Shown here: positions 18,594-26,355 of the stretch, in pieces
How positions within the stretch are numbered: position 1 is the stretch's first letter
How the letters are laid out: the number at the start of each line of letters is the position of its first letter
DNA from: Barnesiella sp. An55
GTDB taxonomy: Bacteria; Bacteroidota; Bacteroidia; Bacteroidales; Barnesiellaceae
Direction of reading: 5' to 3'
NCBI RefSeq assembly: GCF_002161555.1
Contig: NZ_NFHZ01000008.1
Span: forward strand, 62,001-126,000
Length of the DNA stretch: 64,000 nucleotides
The notes under the pieces: generated by a model
The model's input: the letters and a program-made list of their open reading frames with translations, nothing else
Database searches by the model: none
What the model was told of the DNA's origin: nothing
Program-made: the position numbers and the translations under genes

Positions 18594-19658
18594 TTATTTG
18601 TTGAGAATCTCCATTTGTTGGTGTACCGACTCTTCGTGGATGGCCTGCATCACCTCTTTCATAAATTCGGCACCCATGCCCAGCTCTACGGCTTGAGCCA
18701 TGCGCTTTTGCAGAATTTCGTCGTAGCGGCTGGTCTGCAACACGGGCATGCTGTGCTCCTTTTTGTATTGGCCTATCTCGCGCGATACCCGCATGCGCTT
18801 GGCCAGCAGCTCGAGCAGTTGGTTGTCGAGCTGGTCGATTTGGCTTCGCAGTTCCGAGAGGTTCTCGGTCGTCTGGGTGGTCTCGCGGATGACCAGCATG
18901 TGGAGGATGTAGTTCAAGGCGTCGGGGGTCACTTGCTGGTTCTTGTCGCTCCAGGCACAGTCGGGGTCGCAGTGCGACTCGACGATGAGGCCGTCGAATC
19001 CCAGGTCCATGGCCTGTTGGCAGAGCGGAGCCACCAGTTCGCGCTTACCCCCTATGTGGCTGGGGTCGCAGAAGATGGGCAGGTTGGGCAGGCGCCGACG
19101 CAACTCGATGGGGATGTGCCACTGGGGCATGTTGCGGTAGAGGTGCTTGTCGTAGCTGCTGAAGCCGCGATGGATGACTGCCAGCCGGTGCAGACCCGCA
19201 TTGTAAATGCGCTCGACGGCACCGATCCACAGCTCCAGGTCGGGATTTACGGGGTTTTTGATCAAGACGGGGATATCGACCCCCTTCAGGGCGTTGGCAA
19301 TCTCTTGTACGGCAAAGGGATTGGCCGTGGTGCGGGCCCCGATCCACAGGATGTCGATGCCGTGTTTGAGGGCTTCGAACACGTGGCGCTCGGTGGCCAC
19401 CTCGGTGGCGGTGTACATGCCGGTCTCCTCTTTGACCCGCTTGAGCCAGGCCAGGCCCTCCACGCCCACGCCTTCGAAACCTCCCGGTTTGGTGCGGGGT
19501 TTCCATATCCCGGCGCGGAATATCTTGATACCTTGTGCAGCCAGTTGCCGGGCCGTGTTCATAACTTGTTCTTCGGTCTCGGCACTACAGGGACCGGCTA
19601 TGATGATGGGGCGTTTGCTATCGACCCCGGGGAGTACAATGGGTTGTAAATCGTTCAT
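18594..19658 (-). CDS. Bifunctional DAHP synthase / chorismate mutase (type II AroQ)
   Basis: This 354-residue fusion has an N-terminal DAHP synthase of the KDO8P-synthase-like (type I beta) class (about 1-265), with IIAGPCSAETEEQ, FRAGIWKPRTKPGGFEG, IHRGFSSYDK and FCDPSHIGGKR. A chorismate mutase of the AroQ type follows (about 268-345), with ELRSQIDQLDNQLLELLAKR. It therefore catalyses the first shikimate step and the branch step to prephenate. The order synthase-then-mutase is the one known from Porphyromonas gingivalis and is opposite to that of Bacillus subtilis. The mutase domain probably gives allosteric feedback by prephenate, as described for such fusions. Confidence 0.95.
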   Translation of the reverse strand: MNDLQPIVLPGVDSKRPIIIAGPCSAETEEQVMNTARQLAAQGIKIFRAGIWKPRTKPGGFEGVGVEGLAWLKRVKEETGMYTATEVATERHVFEALKHGIDILWIGARTTANPFAVQEIANALKGVDIPVLIKNPVNPDLELWIGAVERIYNAGLHRLAVIHRGFSSYDKHLYRNMPQWHIPIELRRRLPNLPIFCDPSHIGGKRELVAPLCQQAMDLGFDGLIVESHCDPDCAWSDKNQQVTPDALNYILHMLVIRETTQTTENLSELRSQIDQLDNQLLELLAKRMRVSREIGQYKKEHSMPVLQTSRYDEILQKRMAQAVELGMGAEFMKEVMQAIHEESVHQQMEILNK

Positions 19659-19671
19659 GATGAGAGTGTAT

Positions 19672-20856
19672 TTAAGATTTCATATTTTGGATTCGTTGCA
19701 GGGCTTCGCTCATTCGTTCGTCGGGTGCGCAGAGCGAGATGCGCAGATAGCGGTTGCCTTGGCTCCCGAAGATGAAGCCTGGGGTGATGAAGACGCGGGC
19801 TTCGTGGAGTACCCGGTCGGCCATCGACTCGGCATCGCGGGCTTCGTCGGGGATACGACCCCACAGGAAGAGCCCCACTTGTGAGGGATCGTACCGGCAC
19901 CCGAGCGATTGCATGATCTGCTCGGCAATTGCTCGCCGGGAGCGATATACCCGGTTCACCTCGGCATACCACTCGGGGCCGCACGAGAGAGCCTTTATTG
20001 CCGCGCTTTGCAGGGGGCGGAACATGCCCGAGTCGATGTTGCTCTTCACCCGCAGTATCCATTCGACAAACCGGGGGTTGGAGGCCAGCATCCCGATGCG
20101 CCAGCCCGCCATGTTGTGCGACTTGCTCAGCGAGTTCATCTCGATGCAGCACTCGCGCGCACCGGGAATCGACAGCAGGCTGAGGGGTTGGTCGTTGAGG
20201 ATAAAGCTGTAGGGGTTGTCGTTGACGATGACGATGCCGTGGCGCCGGCCAAACTCGACCAGACGGGTAAACAGCTCTACCGAGGCGTTGGTGCCGGTGG
20301 GCATGTGGGGGTAGTTGACCCACATGAGTTTGATGCGGTCGAGCGGCAGCGACTCGAGCTGGTCGAAGTCGGGTTGCCACCCGTGGCTCTCGTCGAGGTC
20401 GTAGGTGAATATCTCGGCCTCGGCCAGCCGGCTCACCGAGGTGTAGGTGGGATAGCCGGGGTTGGGAACCAGCACACCGTCGCCGGCGTTGAGAAAGGCG
20501 AGGCTGATGTGCAGGATACCCTCCTTCGAGCCGATGAGCGGCTGTATCTCACGCTGCGGGTCGAGGACGACACCATACCAGCGGGCATACCAGTCGGCAA
20601 AGGCCTGGCGCAGCTCGGGTATTCCTACATAGGGTTGATAGCTGTGGGTGTCGGGGCGTCGGCTCTCGGAGCAAAGCGCTTCGATGGTGTCGGCGTGAGG
20701 CGGCCGGTCGGGCCCGCCTATGCCCAGACTGATGATGTCGAGCCCCTGGGCGTTGAGGTCGGCAATCTCTCTCAACTTGCGCGAGAAGTAGTATTCGCTC
20801 ACGCTGTTCACCCGGTTGGCGGGCTGTATGTCAAAGGGGACGGTTGAATTCTGCAT
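19672..20856 (-). CDS. Pyridoxal-phosphate aminotransferase, probably aromatic/aspartate type
   Basis: This 394-residue fold-type I class I/II aminotransferase has the cofactor lysine in SLSKSHNMAGWRIGM, plus ISLGIGGPDRPPH, VPNPGYPTY and VNYPHMPTGT. The position between pheA and the DAHP synthase/chorismate mutase gene suggests it transaminates phenylpyruvate and 4-hydroxyphenylpyruvate to Phe and Tyr. Its start overlaps the end of pheA by 26 nt. The family also contains LL-diaminopimelate aminotransferases, with which it would score in searches; the operon argues for an aromatic role. Confidence 0.85.
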   Translation of the reverse strand: MQNSTVPFDIQPANRVNSVSEYYFSRKLREIADLNAQGLDIISLGIGGPDRPPHADTIEALCSESRRPDTHSYQPYVGIPELRQAFADWYARWYGVVLDPQREIQPLIGSKEGILHISLAFLNAGDGVLVPNPGYPTYTSVSRLAEAEIFTYDLDESHGWQPDFDQLESLPLDRIKLMWVNYPHMPTGTNASVELFTRLVEFGRRHGIVIVNDNPYSFILNDQPLSLLSIPGARECCIEMNSLSKSHNMAGWRIGMLASNPRFVEWILRVKSNIDSGMFRPLQSAAIKALSCGPEWYAEVNRVYRSRRAIAEQIMQSLGCRYDPSQVGLFLWGRIPDEARDAESMADRVLHEARVFITPGFIFGSQGNRYLRISLCAPDERMSEALQRIQNMKS

Positions 20857-21676
20857 ATTCTCCGAGTATTTTGAAGTTTTTGGTCAGGGGGCGTATAGCC
20901 TCGAGCGATTGTTTGTAACGGGTGAAATTGTCGAAGGTAAGGTCGATGTAGAAGCGATACTCCCATTCTCGCCCGATGATAGGCATGGATTGTATTTTCG
21001 ACAGGTTGATGTCATAGAAGGAGAGAATGGTGAGCACCTTCGACAGACTGCCTTGCGTGTGGGGCAGGCTGAAGACGAGCGATGCCTTGTTGATGCGTTT
21101 GCCAGCGGTGAGTAGCTCGCTGTAGAGCGGATTGGCCACAACCAGAAATCGGGTGAAGTTGCGCTTGTTGGTCTCGATACCCTCGGCCAGGATGTTCAGC
21201 CCGTAAATCTCGGCTGCCAGTCGGCCGCAGATGGCAGCGTGCCCCTTGAGTTGTTGCTGGGCTATCTCGTAGGCACTGCCTGCCGTATCGTCCTTCTCGA
21301 CGAGTTTCATGCGGGGGTGAGCCTTGAGGTACTCGCCGCACTGCATCAGGGCCATGGGGTGGGAGTTCACCTCGCGTATGTCGTCGAGAGTTTCGCCCGG
21401 CAGGGCAGCCAGCACATGTGAGATGCGCAACTTGTACTCCCCGATGATATTCAGCTCGCTCTTGCGCAACAGTTCGTGGTTTTGCAGCAGGCTGCCGGCA
21501 ATGGTATTCTCGATGGCGATGATGCCCAGCAGGGAGCGGTCGTCGGCCATGCGCTCAAACATCTCGGGGAAGGTGGCGCAGGCTACGGGTTCAATCTCCT
21601 CCTCGCCGAAGTAGGCACGGGCGGCAGCTTCGTGGTAACAGCCTGCTATACCTTGTATGGTCACTCTTTTCTTCAT
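20831..21676 (-). CDS. pheA: Prephenate dehydratase PheA
   Basis: This 281-residue enzyme turns prephenate into phenylpyruvate. The catalytic domain (about 5-185) opens with IQGIAGCYHEAAARAYFG and contains IIAIENTIAGSLLQNHELL and the NFTRFLVVA stretch with the conserved Thr-Arg-Phe. A C-terminal ACT domain (about 198-275, LPHTQGSLSKVLTILSFYDINL) should bind phenylalanine for feedback inhibition. There is no chorismate mutase domain; that activity is in the fusion two genes downstream. It is the first structural gene after the leader and attenuator. Confidence 0.95.
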   Translation of the reverse strand: MKKRVTIQGIAGCYHEAAARAYFGEEEIEPVACATFPEMFERMADDRSLLGIIAIENTIAGSLLQNHELLRKSELNIIGEYKLRISHVLAALPGETLDDIREVNSHPMALMQCGEYLKAHPRMKLVEKDDTAGSAYEIAQQQLKGHAAICGRLAAEIYGLNILAEGIETNKRNFTRFLVVANPLYSELLTAGKRINKASLVFSLPHTQGSLSKVLTILSFYDINLSKIQSMPIIGREWEYRFYIDLTFDNFTRYKQSLEAIRPLTKNFKILGEYAEFNRPL

Positions 21677-21683
21677 AAGTCGA

Positions 21684-21720
21684 AAATAAAAAATCCCGTT
21701 CGTGTGATGAACGGGATTTT
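21684..21720 (-). terminator. Attenuator hairpin in front of pheA
   Basis: A perfect 12-bp stem pairs 21690-21701 with 21709-21720 around a 7-nt loop. In the minus-strand transcript it ends in GAACGGGATTTTTTATTTT, so the T tract overlaps the 3' arm and continues to about 21683. The hairpin lies between the leader peptide stop and the pheA start, with about 8 nt left before the ATG. An intrinsic terminator in this position makes sense only if it is conditional. Confidence 0.9.
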
Positions 21721-21776
21721 ATTGTACATATATCGTTATTCTGTTTTACAAGTTCTTAGTTGCATAAAACCCCGTT
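21709..21776 (-). promoter_or_regulatory. Antiterminator pairing of the aromatic operon leader
   Basis: In the minus-strand RNA, AACGGGGTTTTAT (21776 to 21764, codons Asn-Gly-Val-Leu and one base of the leader peptide) can pair over 13 bp with ATAAAATCCCGTT (21722 to 21710), 12 Watson-Crick pairs and one G-U. The second element is the upstream arm of the attenuator hairpin, so the two structures exclude each other. The first element begins 12 nt after the last Phe codon of the Tyr/Phe run. A ribosome held on that run would leave it free, while one at the stop codon (21756-21758) would cover it. Confidence 0.85.
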
Positions 21777-21836
21777 TTTATTTTGGTGAAAATAAAAATA
21801 AAAGTAAAAGTAATATGCAAAATCAAAGTTTCTCAT
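21756..21836 (-). CDS. Phe/Tyr-rich leader peptide of the aromatic operon
   Basis: A 26-codon frame begins MRNFDFAYYFYFYFYF and ends shortly after in NGVLCN and TAA. Six codons are Phe and five are Tyr, and nine in a row (21815 to 21789) are Tyr or Phe. It starts about 28 nt downstream of a promoter box and is followed by mutually exclusive antiterminator and terminator structures in front of pheA. It is read as a regulatory peptide whose translation speed reports charged tRNA-Phe and tRNA-Tyr levels, like pheL of enterobacteria but sensing both amino acids. No Shine-Dalgarno is visible, as expected in this phylum. Confidence 0.9.
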   Translation of the reverse strand: MRNFDFAYYFYFYFYFHQNKNGVLCN

Positions 21837-21863
21837 CGTGTCTCAATTGTGAGTTTGATGTTG

Positions 21864-21894
21864 CAAATGTAATGAAATCATTTTTGAATCCAAA
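21864..21894 (-). promoter_or_regulatory. Promoter of the leader-pheA operon
   Basis: On the minus strand TTTG (21894 to 21891), a 19-nt spacer and TACATTTG (21871 to 21864) match the Bacteroidetes consensus exactly. Transcription would begin near 21857, giving a 5' end about 20 nt ahead of the leader peptide start. Confidence 0.85.
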
Positions 21895-22065
21895 CAAATC
21901 GTTATGAATTTTTGAATAAAACGATATATTTTTTATTCTTTTTGCGTAAGAGCCGGCATCGCGACATTGCAAAAGAGGTTCGGACAGAGCCGAGGATATG
22001 GTGGCGTAGAGAGGGCTCCGACAAAAAACTCCCCACAATTTGGACTTTTTGTCCTCGACTTTTCG

Positions 22066-22073
22066 TATCTTTG
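22066..22073 (+). promoter_or_regulatory. Probable -7 box for the acidic protein gene
   Basis: TATCTTTG matches TAnnTTTG and is 22 nt upstream of the start at 22096. A TTTG at 22039-22042 is 23 nt upstream of it, slightly wider than usual. Confidence 0.5.
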
Positions 22074-22095
22074 AAGGTCGAATAAATGAATACAT

Positions 22096-22557
22096 ATGAA
22101 CGCTTCGGAACAAAAACTTTTCTCAACCCTGTGCGAAACCATCTGTGCGGCTGTCGAGAAGGCCCGTGCAGAGGACATGTCGCTCACCGACATGTATGTG
22201 CAGGTGAAGTATGACGAACAACTGTTTACCGTCTTTGACGATGCCGACGGGGTGTTGGCTCAAGCAACCGTCGAGGAGCTCGACGAGTGGCGCTCGGCTC
22301 ACGACAGCGAGGAACCTCATGTGGCGTTGATTGCTTTTTTGAGAGAGGTGTTGAATCACGACGAGGTGAACAAGGCCCTTCATTCGCTCGATTTTATTTC
22401 GCCCTTCTCGGTGGTCCTGGTCGATGCCAATATGGAACCGGTAGCCGATCTCATCACGCTCGACGACGAGAATATCTATCTGCACGACGATTTTTGGGAA
22501 AAGATGGACAAGGAGCTCGACGACTTCTTCGACCAGCTCATGGCCGATACCAAGTGA
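22096..22557 (+). CDS. Acidic cytoplasmic protein, unknown function
   Basis: This 153-residue protein has no signal peptide or membrane segment and is strongly acidic, especially toward the end (EKMDKELDDFFDQLMADTK). It appears to be alpha/beta, with a helical N terminus (about 3-30) and strand-like stretches YVQVKYDEQLFTVFDD and FSVVLVDANMEPVADLITLDDENIYL. I do not recognise a family. It stands alone between the divergent aromatic operon and tig, with its own promoter box. Its codon use and GC resemble those of its neighbours, so there is no sign of recent transfer. Confidence 0.8.
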   Translation: MNASEQKLFSTLCETICAAVEKARAEDMSLTDMYVQVKYDEQLFTVFDDADGVLAQATVEELDEWRSAHDSEEPHVALIAFLREVLNHDEVNKALHSLDFISPFSVVLVDANMEPVADLITLDDENIYLHDDFWEKMDKELDDFFDQLMADTK

Positions 22558-22626
22558 ACCACACCTGGGCCTGGCTGTGAAAAGAGGGTGGTGATGCCCG
22601 ACTCCAAAGAAAAATTTTAATAATAA

Positions 22627-22657
22627 TTTGATTATCGAAAGATAAGCACTAATTTTG
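22627..22657 (+). promoter_or_regulatory. Promoter of tig
   Basis: TTTG (22627-22630), a 19-nt spacer and TAATTTTG (22650-22657) fit the Bacteroidetes promoter consensus. The start codon is 80 nt downstream. Confidence 0.75.
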
Positions 22658-22737
22658 CGCTCTCAAAATTTGCACGCTTTTTGCAGGGAATAGAGAGAAA
22701 AACAGTAAAGAGTCTAATTTAATAAAATTCATAAAGA

Positions 22738-24099
22738 ATGAACGTTTCACATCAAAACACCGACAACCTGAATGCAGTGATTTCGATTGAAATATCGAAA
22801 GCCGATTATCAGGACAAAGTTGATAAATCTCTTCGCGCTTACGGGCAGAAAGCCAACATCCCCGGTTTCAGAAAAGGGAAAGTACCGTTTAGCATCCTCA
22901 CGAAGATGTTCGGAAAATCGGTTCGGGTAGAAGAGATCAACCGCTTGGTTTCAGAAGCCTTGTACAATTATATCCGCGACAACAAACTCAATATCCTGGG
23001 CGAGCCTATGACGGCCGAAGACATGACGGTCGATCTCGATGCTCAGGACGACTTCACCTTCCGTTTCGATGTAGCCCTGGCTCCCGAGCTGGATGTGAAA
23101 GTCGATAAGAAAATCAAGGTTCCCTACTACACGATTACCGTTGACGACGACATGGTAAAACGTCAGAACGAAGCTTTCCTGACTCGTTTCGGCAAACAGG
23201 TTTCGGTAGATGAATCGACCGATGAGAGAGACCTCATCAAGGGTTCGATGGTCGAGTTGTCGAGCGACGGCACTCCCCTCGAAGGTGGCATCACTGTCGA
23301 GAGCACCATCGTATCGCCCAACTACTTCAAGAGCGACGAGGAGAAAGCCAAATTTGCCGGCGTGAAGAAAGGCGACAAAGTGGTATTCAACCCCTCGAAG
23401 AGTTGCAACGCTTCGGTAGCCGAGCTCGCTTCGATGCTCAATACCGACAAGGAGAAGGCTGCCAATGTGACATCCGACTTCGAAATGACAGTGACAGATA
23501 TTACACATCTGCAACCGGCCGAGTTGAACCAAGAACTGTTTGACAACGTATTTGGCAAAGATGCCGTCAAGAGCGAAGAAGAGTATTTCGCCAAACTGCG
23601 TGAGATGATTGCCCATCAACTGGTTCCCGAGAGCGACTACAAGTTCTCGATCGATGCCCGCGCTGCCATCGAAAAGGCCGTAGGCGATTTCGAGTTGCCC
23701 GACGCATTCCTCAAACGCTGGTTGCTGGCTACCGACAAGGAGCGCAAGGCCGAGACTATCGACGAAGATTTTGCCAAGATGGTACCCGACTTGAAGTGGC
23801 AGTTGATCAAAGAGGAGATTGTAAAACAATTCGATATCCATGTCGATGACAACGACCTCAAGGCTCTGGCCAAACGTGTGGCTGCCAGCCAGTTTGCCCA
23901 ATATGGCATGACCGGTGTGCCCGACGATGTACTCGAGCGTTACGGCAACGAGATGCTCTCGAGCAAAGAGACTCGCTCGCGCTTGATCAACCAGGCTACC
24001 GAGCAGAAGATCCAGACCGCTATCAAAGAGTCGGTAACCCTTACCCCCAAAGAGATTTCGATGGAGAAATTCCAGAAACTTTTCGAAACTGCCGAGTAA
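22738..24099 (+). CDS. tig: Trigger factor (ribosome-associated chaperone)
   Basis: This 453-residue protein begins with the ribosome-binding domain (about 1-115), including IPGFRKGKVPFSIL, which corresponds to the ribosome-docking signature. A diverged PPIase-like domain follows (about 150-240), then the C-terminal helical arms (about 260-445). It meets nascent chains at the exit tunnel. It is followed by a hairpin and then clpP-clpX, the tig-clpP-clpX order found widely in bacteria. Confidence 0.94.
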   Translation: MNVSHQNTDNLNAVISIEISKADYQDKVDKSLRAYGQKANIPGFRKGKVPFSILTKMFGKSVRVEEINRLVSEALYNYIRDNKLNILGEPMTAEDMTVDLDAQDDFTFRFDVALAPELDVKVDKKIKVPYYTITVDDDMVKRQNEAFLTRFGKQVSVDESTDERDLIKGSMVELSSDGTPLEGGITVESTIVSPNYFKSDEEKAKFAGVKKGDKVVFNPSKSCNASVAELASMLNTDKEKAANVTSDFEMTVTDITHLQPAELNQELFDNVFGKDAVKSEEEYFAKLREMIAHQLVPESDYKFSIDARAAIEKAVGDFELPDAFLKRWLLATDKERKAETIDEDFAKMVPDLKWQLIKEEIVKQFDIHVDDNDLKALAKRVAASQFAQYGMTGVPDDVLERYGNEMLSSKETRSRLINQATEQKIQTAIKESVTLTPKEISMEKFQKLFETAE

Positions 24100-24127
24100 G
24101 GAAACGCTTGATACATAACCTCTTTGG

Positions 24128-24158
24128 AGCCCCGGAACCTTTCGTTTTCGGGGCTTCT
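24128..24158 (+). terminator. Probable terminator after tig
   Basis: AGCCCCG (24128-24134) pairs with CGGGGCT (24149-24155), followed by a short T-rich stretch. The stem is good but the T tract is weak. The clpP promoter lies beyond it. Confidence 0.6.
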
Positions 24159-24267
24159 TGTTACCTGCACCAGTCTGGTTGCGACGTGACGGGGTGGGGC
24201 AGGGACACGTGATATATTATTTTTTGTGAAAGATAGCCGTAAAAAAGTGGCCCGCTTCCTAAAATTA

Positions 24268-24300
24268 TTTGGGGCATAACTGTTTTTATTTATATCTTTG
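24268..24300 (+). promoter_or_regulatory. Promoter of clpP-clpX
   Basis: TTTG (24268-24271), a 21-nt spacer and TATCTTTG (24293-24300) match the consensus. The predicted start site near 24307 leaves about 37 nt before the ATG at 24344 and argues against a translation start at an upstream TTG at 24314. Confidence 0.75.
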
Positions 24301-24343
24301 ACTGAAAATAGGGTTGAAAACAATCAAAAAAACGAAGTATAGT

Positions 24344-25039
24344 ATGACAAACGATTTTAGAAATTATGCGGTAAAACACCTGGGCATGAACGGGCTTGCT
24401 CTCGATCAGTATGCTCAGTTTACCAGCAGTTACCTCTCTCCCACGATTATGGAAGAGCGCCAGTTGAATGTCACTCAGATGGATGTGTTCTCGCGATTGA
24501 TGATGGATCGCGTAATCTTCCTGGGAACACCTATCGACGATTATACGTCGAATGTCATCGAGGCTCAGCTGCTCTATCTCGATGCAGCCGATCCCGGCAA
24601 AGACATCTCGATCTATTTCAATACCCCGGGCGGTTCGGTCTATGCCGGTCTGGGCATTTACGACACCATGCAGTTCATCAGCTGCGACGTATCGACCATC
24701 TGTACCGGTATGGCTGCCTCGATGGGCGCCGTGCTGCTGGTAGCCGGTACCAAGGGTAAACGCTTTGCCCTCAAACATTCGCGGGTGATGATACACCAGC
24801 CCATGGGTGGTGCTCAGGGACAAGCCTCCGATATCGAGATTACGGCCCGTGAGATACAGAAACTCAAGAAAGAACTCTATACCATCATCGCCGACCACTC
24901 GGGCAATCCCTATGAGCGGGTCGAAAAAGACTCGGACCGCGACTACTGGATGACCGCCATCGAGGCCAAGGAGTATGGCATGATCGACGAAGTATTGGTA
25001 AAATCCAAGAAAAACGATTTGAACGATGGCGAAAGGTGA
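24344..25039 (+). CDS. clpP: ATP-dependent Clp protease proteolytic subunit ClpP
   Basis: This 231-residue serine protease subunit forms the double-ring chamber fed by ClpX. The catalytic serine is Ser126 in [11 protein letters not shown] and the histidine His151 in [13 protein letters not shown]; the aspartate lies further on, probably in the SDRDYWM stretch. [18 protein letters not shown] is also characteristic. The ATG at 24344 is preferred to an upstream in-frame TTG. The N-terminal extension of about 35 residues before the usual mature start may be a propeptide. The end overlaps clpX by 14 nt. Confidence 0.95.
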   Translation: MTNDFRNYAVKHLGMNGLALDQYAQFTSSYLSPTIMEERQLNVTQMDVFSRLMMDRVIFLGTPIDDYTSNVIEAQLLYLDAADPGKDISIYFNTPGGSVYAGLGIYDTMQFISCDVSTICTGMAASMGAVLLVAGTKGKRFALKHSRVMIHQPMGGAQGQASDIEITAREIQKLKKELYTIIADHSGNPYERVEKDSDRDYWMTAIEAKEYGMIDEVLVKSKKNDLNDGER

Positions 25040-26252
25040 GAAGTGTAGTTTTTGCGGAAGAGGCGAAAATGAGGTAAGGCTGCTCATGCCGGGACGTGAT
25101 GGCTGCATTTGCGACGAGTGTGCCGAACAGGCCTATCTTCTCGCCGAGGAGTATCTGCACAAGCGGCGGAAGAAAGACTCCAAGTGGGCTATCTCGCTCG
25201 AGGAGTTGCCCAAGCCCGACGAGATAAAGAAGTTTCTCGACCAGTATGTCATCGGGCAGGACGATGCCAAGCGGTATCTGGCCGTGTCGGTCTATAACCA
25301 CTACAAACGCATCATGCAGGCCGCCAGCGACGACGATGTCGAGATTGAGAAGTCGAACATCATCATGGTGGGGCCCACCGGTACCGGCAAAACATTGCTG
25401 GCCAAGACCATTGCCCGGTTACTCAAGGTGCCCTTTACGATAGTCGATGCCACCGTACTCACCGAGGCCGGTTACGTGGGCGAGGATATCGAGAGTATTC
25501 TCACCCGTCTGCTTCAGGTAGCCGACTATGACGTCGAAGCCGCCGAGCGGGGTATCGTGTTTATCGACGAGATCGACAAGATTGCCCGCAAGAGCGACAA
25601 CCCCTCGATAACCCGCGATGTGAGCGGCGAGGGTGTGCAGCAAGGTCTGCTGAAACTGCTCGAAGGTTCCATCGTGAACGTGCCGCCACAAGGCGGGCGC
25701 AAACACCCCGAGCAGAAGATGATTCCGGTGAACACCAAGAATATACTCTATATTTGTGGCGGTGCCTTTGACGGTATCGAGCGCAAGATAGCCATGCGGC
25801 TTAATGCCCATGTGGTAGGATTCAACGGTGGCGGCAGCAACAACCGCATCGACCGGGAGAACCTCTTGCAGTACATTGCCCCCCAAGACCTCAAGGCCTA
25901 TGGACTCATTCCCGAGATTATCGGGCGGTTGCCCATTCTTACCTATTTGCAACCCCTCGACCGCGAGGCGTTGCGCCGTATCCTGGTCGAGCCCAAGAAC
26001 TCGATTGTCAAGCAGTATGTCAAACTGTTCGAGATGGACGGCGTGAAACTCACCTTCGACGACGATATGCTCGACTATGTGGTCGATAAGGCCATCGAGT
26101 TCAAGTTGGGAGCCCGTGGGTTGCGCTCGATTGTCGAGACGGTGATGATGGATGCCATGTATGAGACCCCCTCGTCGTCCAAAAAGAAATTACATATTAC
26201 TCGCAGTTATGCCGAGAAAAAATTAGAAAAAGCAAAACTATTGGCCGTATAA
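25026..26252 (+). CDS. clpX: Clp protease ATP-binding subunit ClpX
   Basis: This 408-residue AAA+ unfoldase delivers substrates to ClpP. The N-terminal zinc-binding domain has the four cysteines in CSFCGRG and CICDEC. The ATPase has Walker [14 protein letters not shown], Walker [13 protein letters not shown] and the [18 protein letters not shown] stretch, and the ClpP-binding loop region precedes the sensor motif [11 protein letters not shown]. The start lies inside the end of clpP, so translation is coupled. Confidence 0.96.
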   Translation: MAKGEKCSFCGRGENEVRLLMPGRDGCICDECAEQAYLLAEEYLHKRRKKDSKWAISLEELPKPDEIKKFLDQYVIGQDDAKRYLAVSVYNHYKRIMQAASDDDVEIEKSNIIMVGPTGTGKTLLAKTIARLLKVPFTIVDATVLTEAGYVGEDIESILTRLLQVADYDVEAAERGIVFIDEIDKIARKSDNPSITRDVSGEGVQQGLLKLLEGSIVNVPPQGGRKHPEQKMIPVNTKNILYICGGAFDGIERKIAMRLNAHVVGFNGGGSNNRIDRENLLQYIAPQDLKAYGLIPEIIGRLPILTYLQPLDREALRRILVEPKNSIVKQYVKLFEMDGVKLTFDDDMLDYVVDKAIEFKLGARGLRSIVETVMMDAMYETPSSSKKKLHITRSYAEKKLEKAKLLAV

Positions 26253-26268
26253 AAAAGCAGCAGTAAAA

Positions 26269-26301
26269 TTTGGTAATTACGCAGAGATGTTTATAAATTT
26301 G
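26269..26301 (+). promoter_or_regulatory. Promoter of recQ
   Basis: TTTG (26269-26272), a 21-nt spacer and TAAATTTG (26294-26301) fit the consensus, in the 103-bp gap after clpX. An inverted repeat begins at the last base of the -7 box. Confidence 0.75.
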
Positions 26302-26329
26302 TTAGACCGATAAAGAGTATCGGGCTAAC
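26301..26329 (+). promoter_or_regulatory. Inverted repeat at the recQ transcription start
   Basis: GTTAGaCCGATA (26301-26312) pairs with TATCGGgCTAAC (26318-26329) around a 5-nt spacer, 11 pairs and one A-G mismatch. It directly follows the -7 box, so it spans the expected start site. As DNA it could be an operator; as RNA it would be a hairpin at the very 5' end of the message. There is no T tract, so it is not a terminator for clpX. Confidence 0.55.
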
Positions 26330-26355
26330 CAAATAACGAGAAAGAGAATAACCGT

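Noticed and set aside
21476-21907. Plus-strand open frame crossing pheA and the leader region
   Set aside because: It is antisense to pheA and to the Phe/Tyr leader; the minus-strand regulatory elements explain the sequence.
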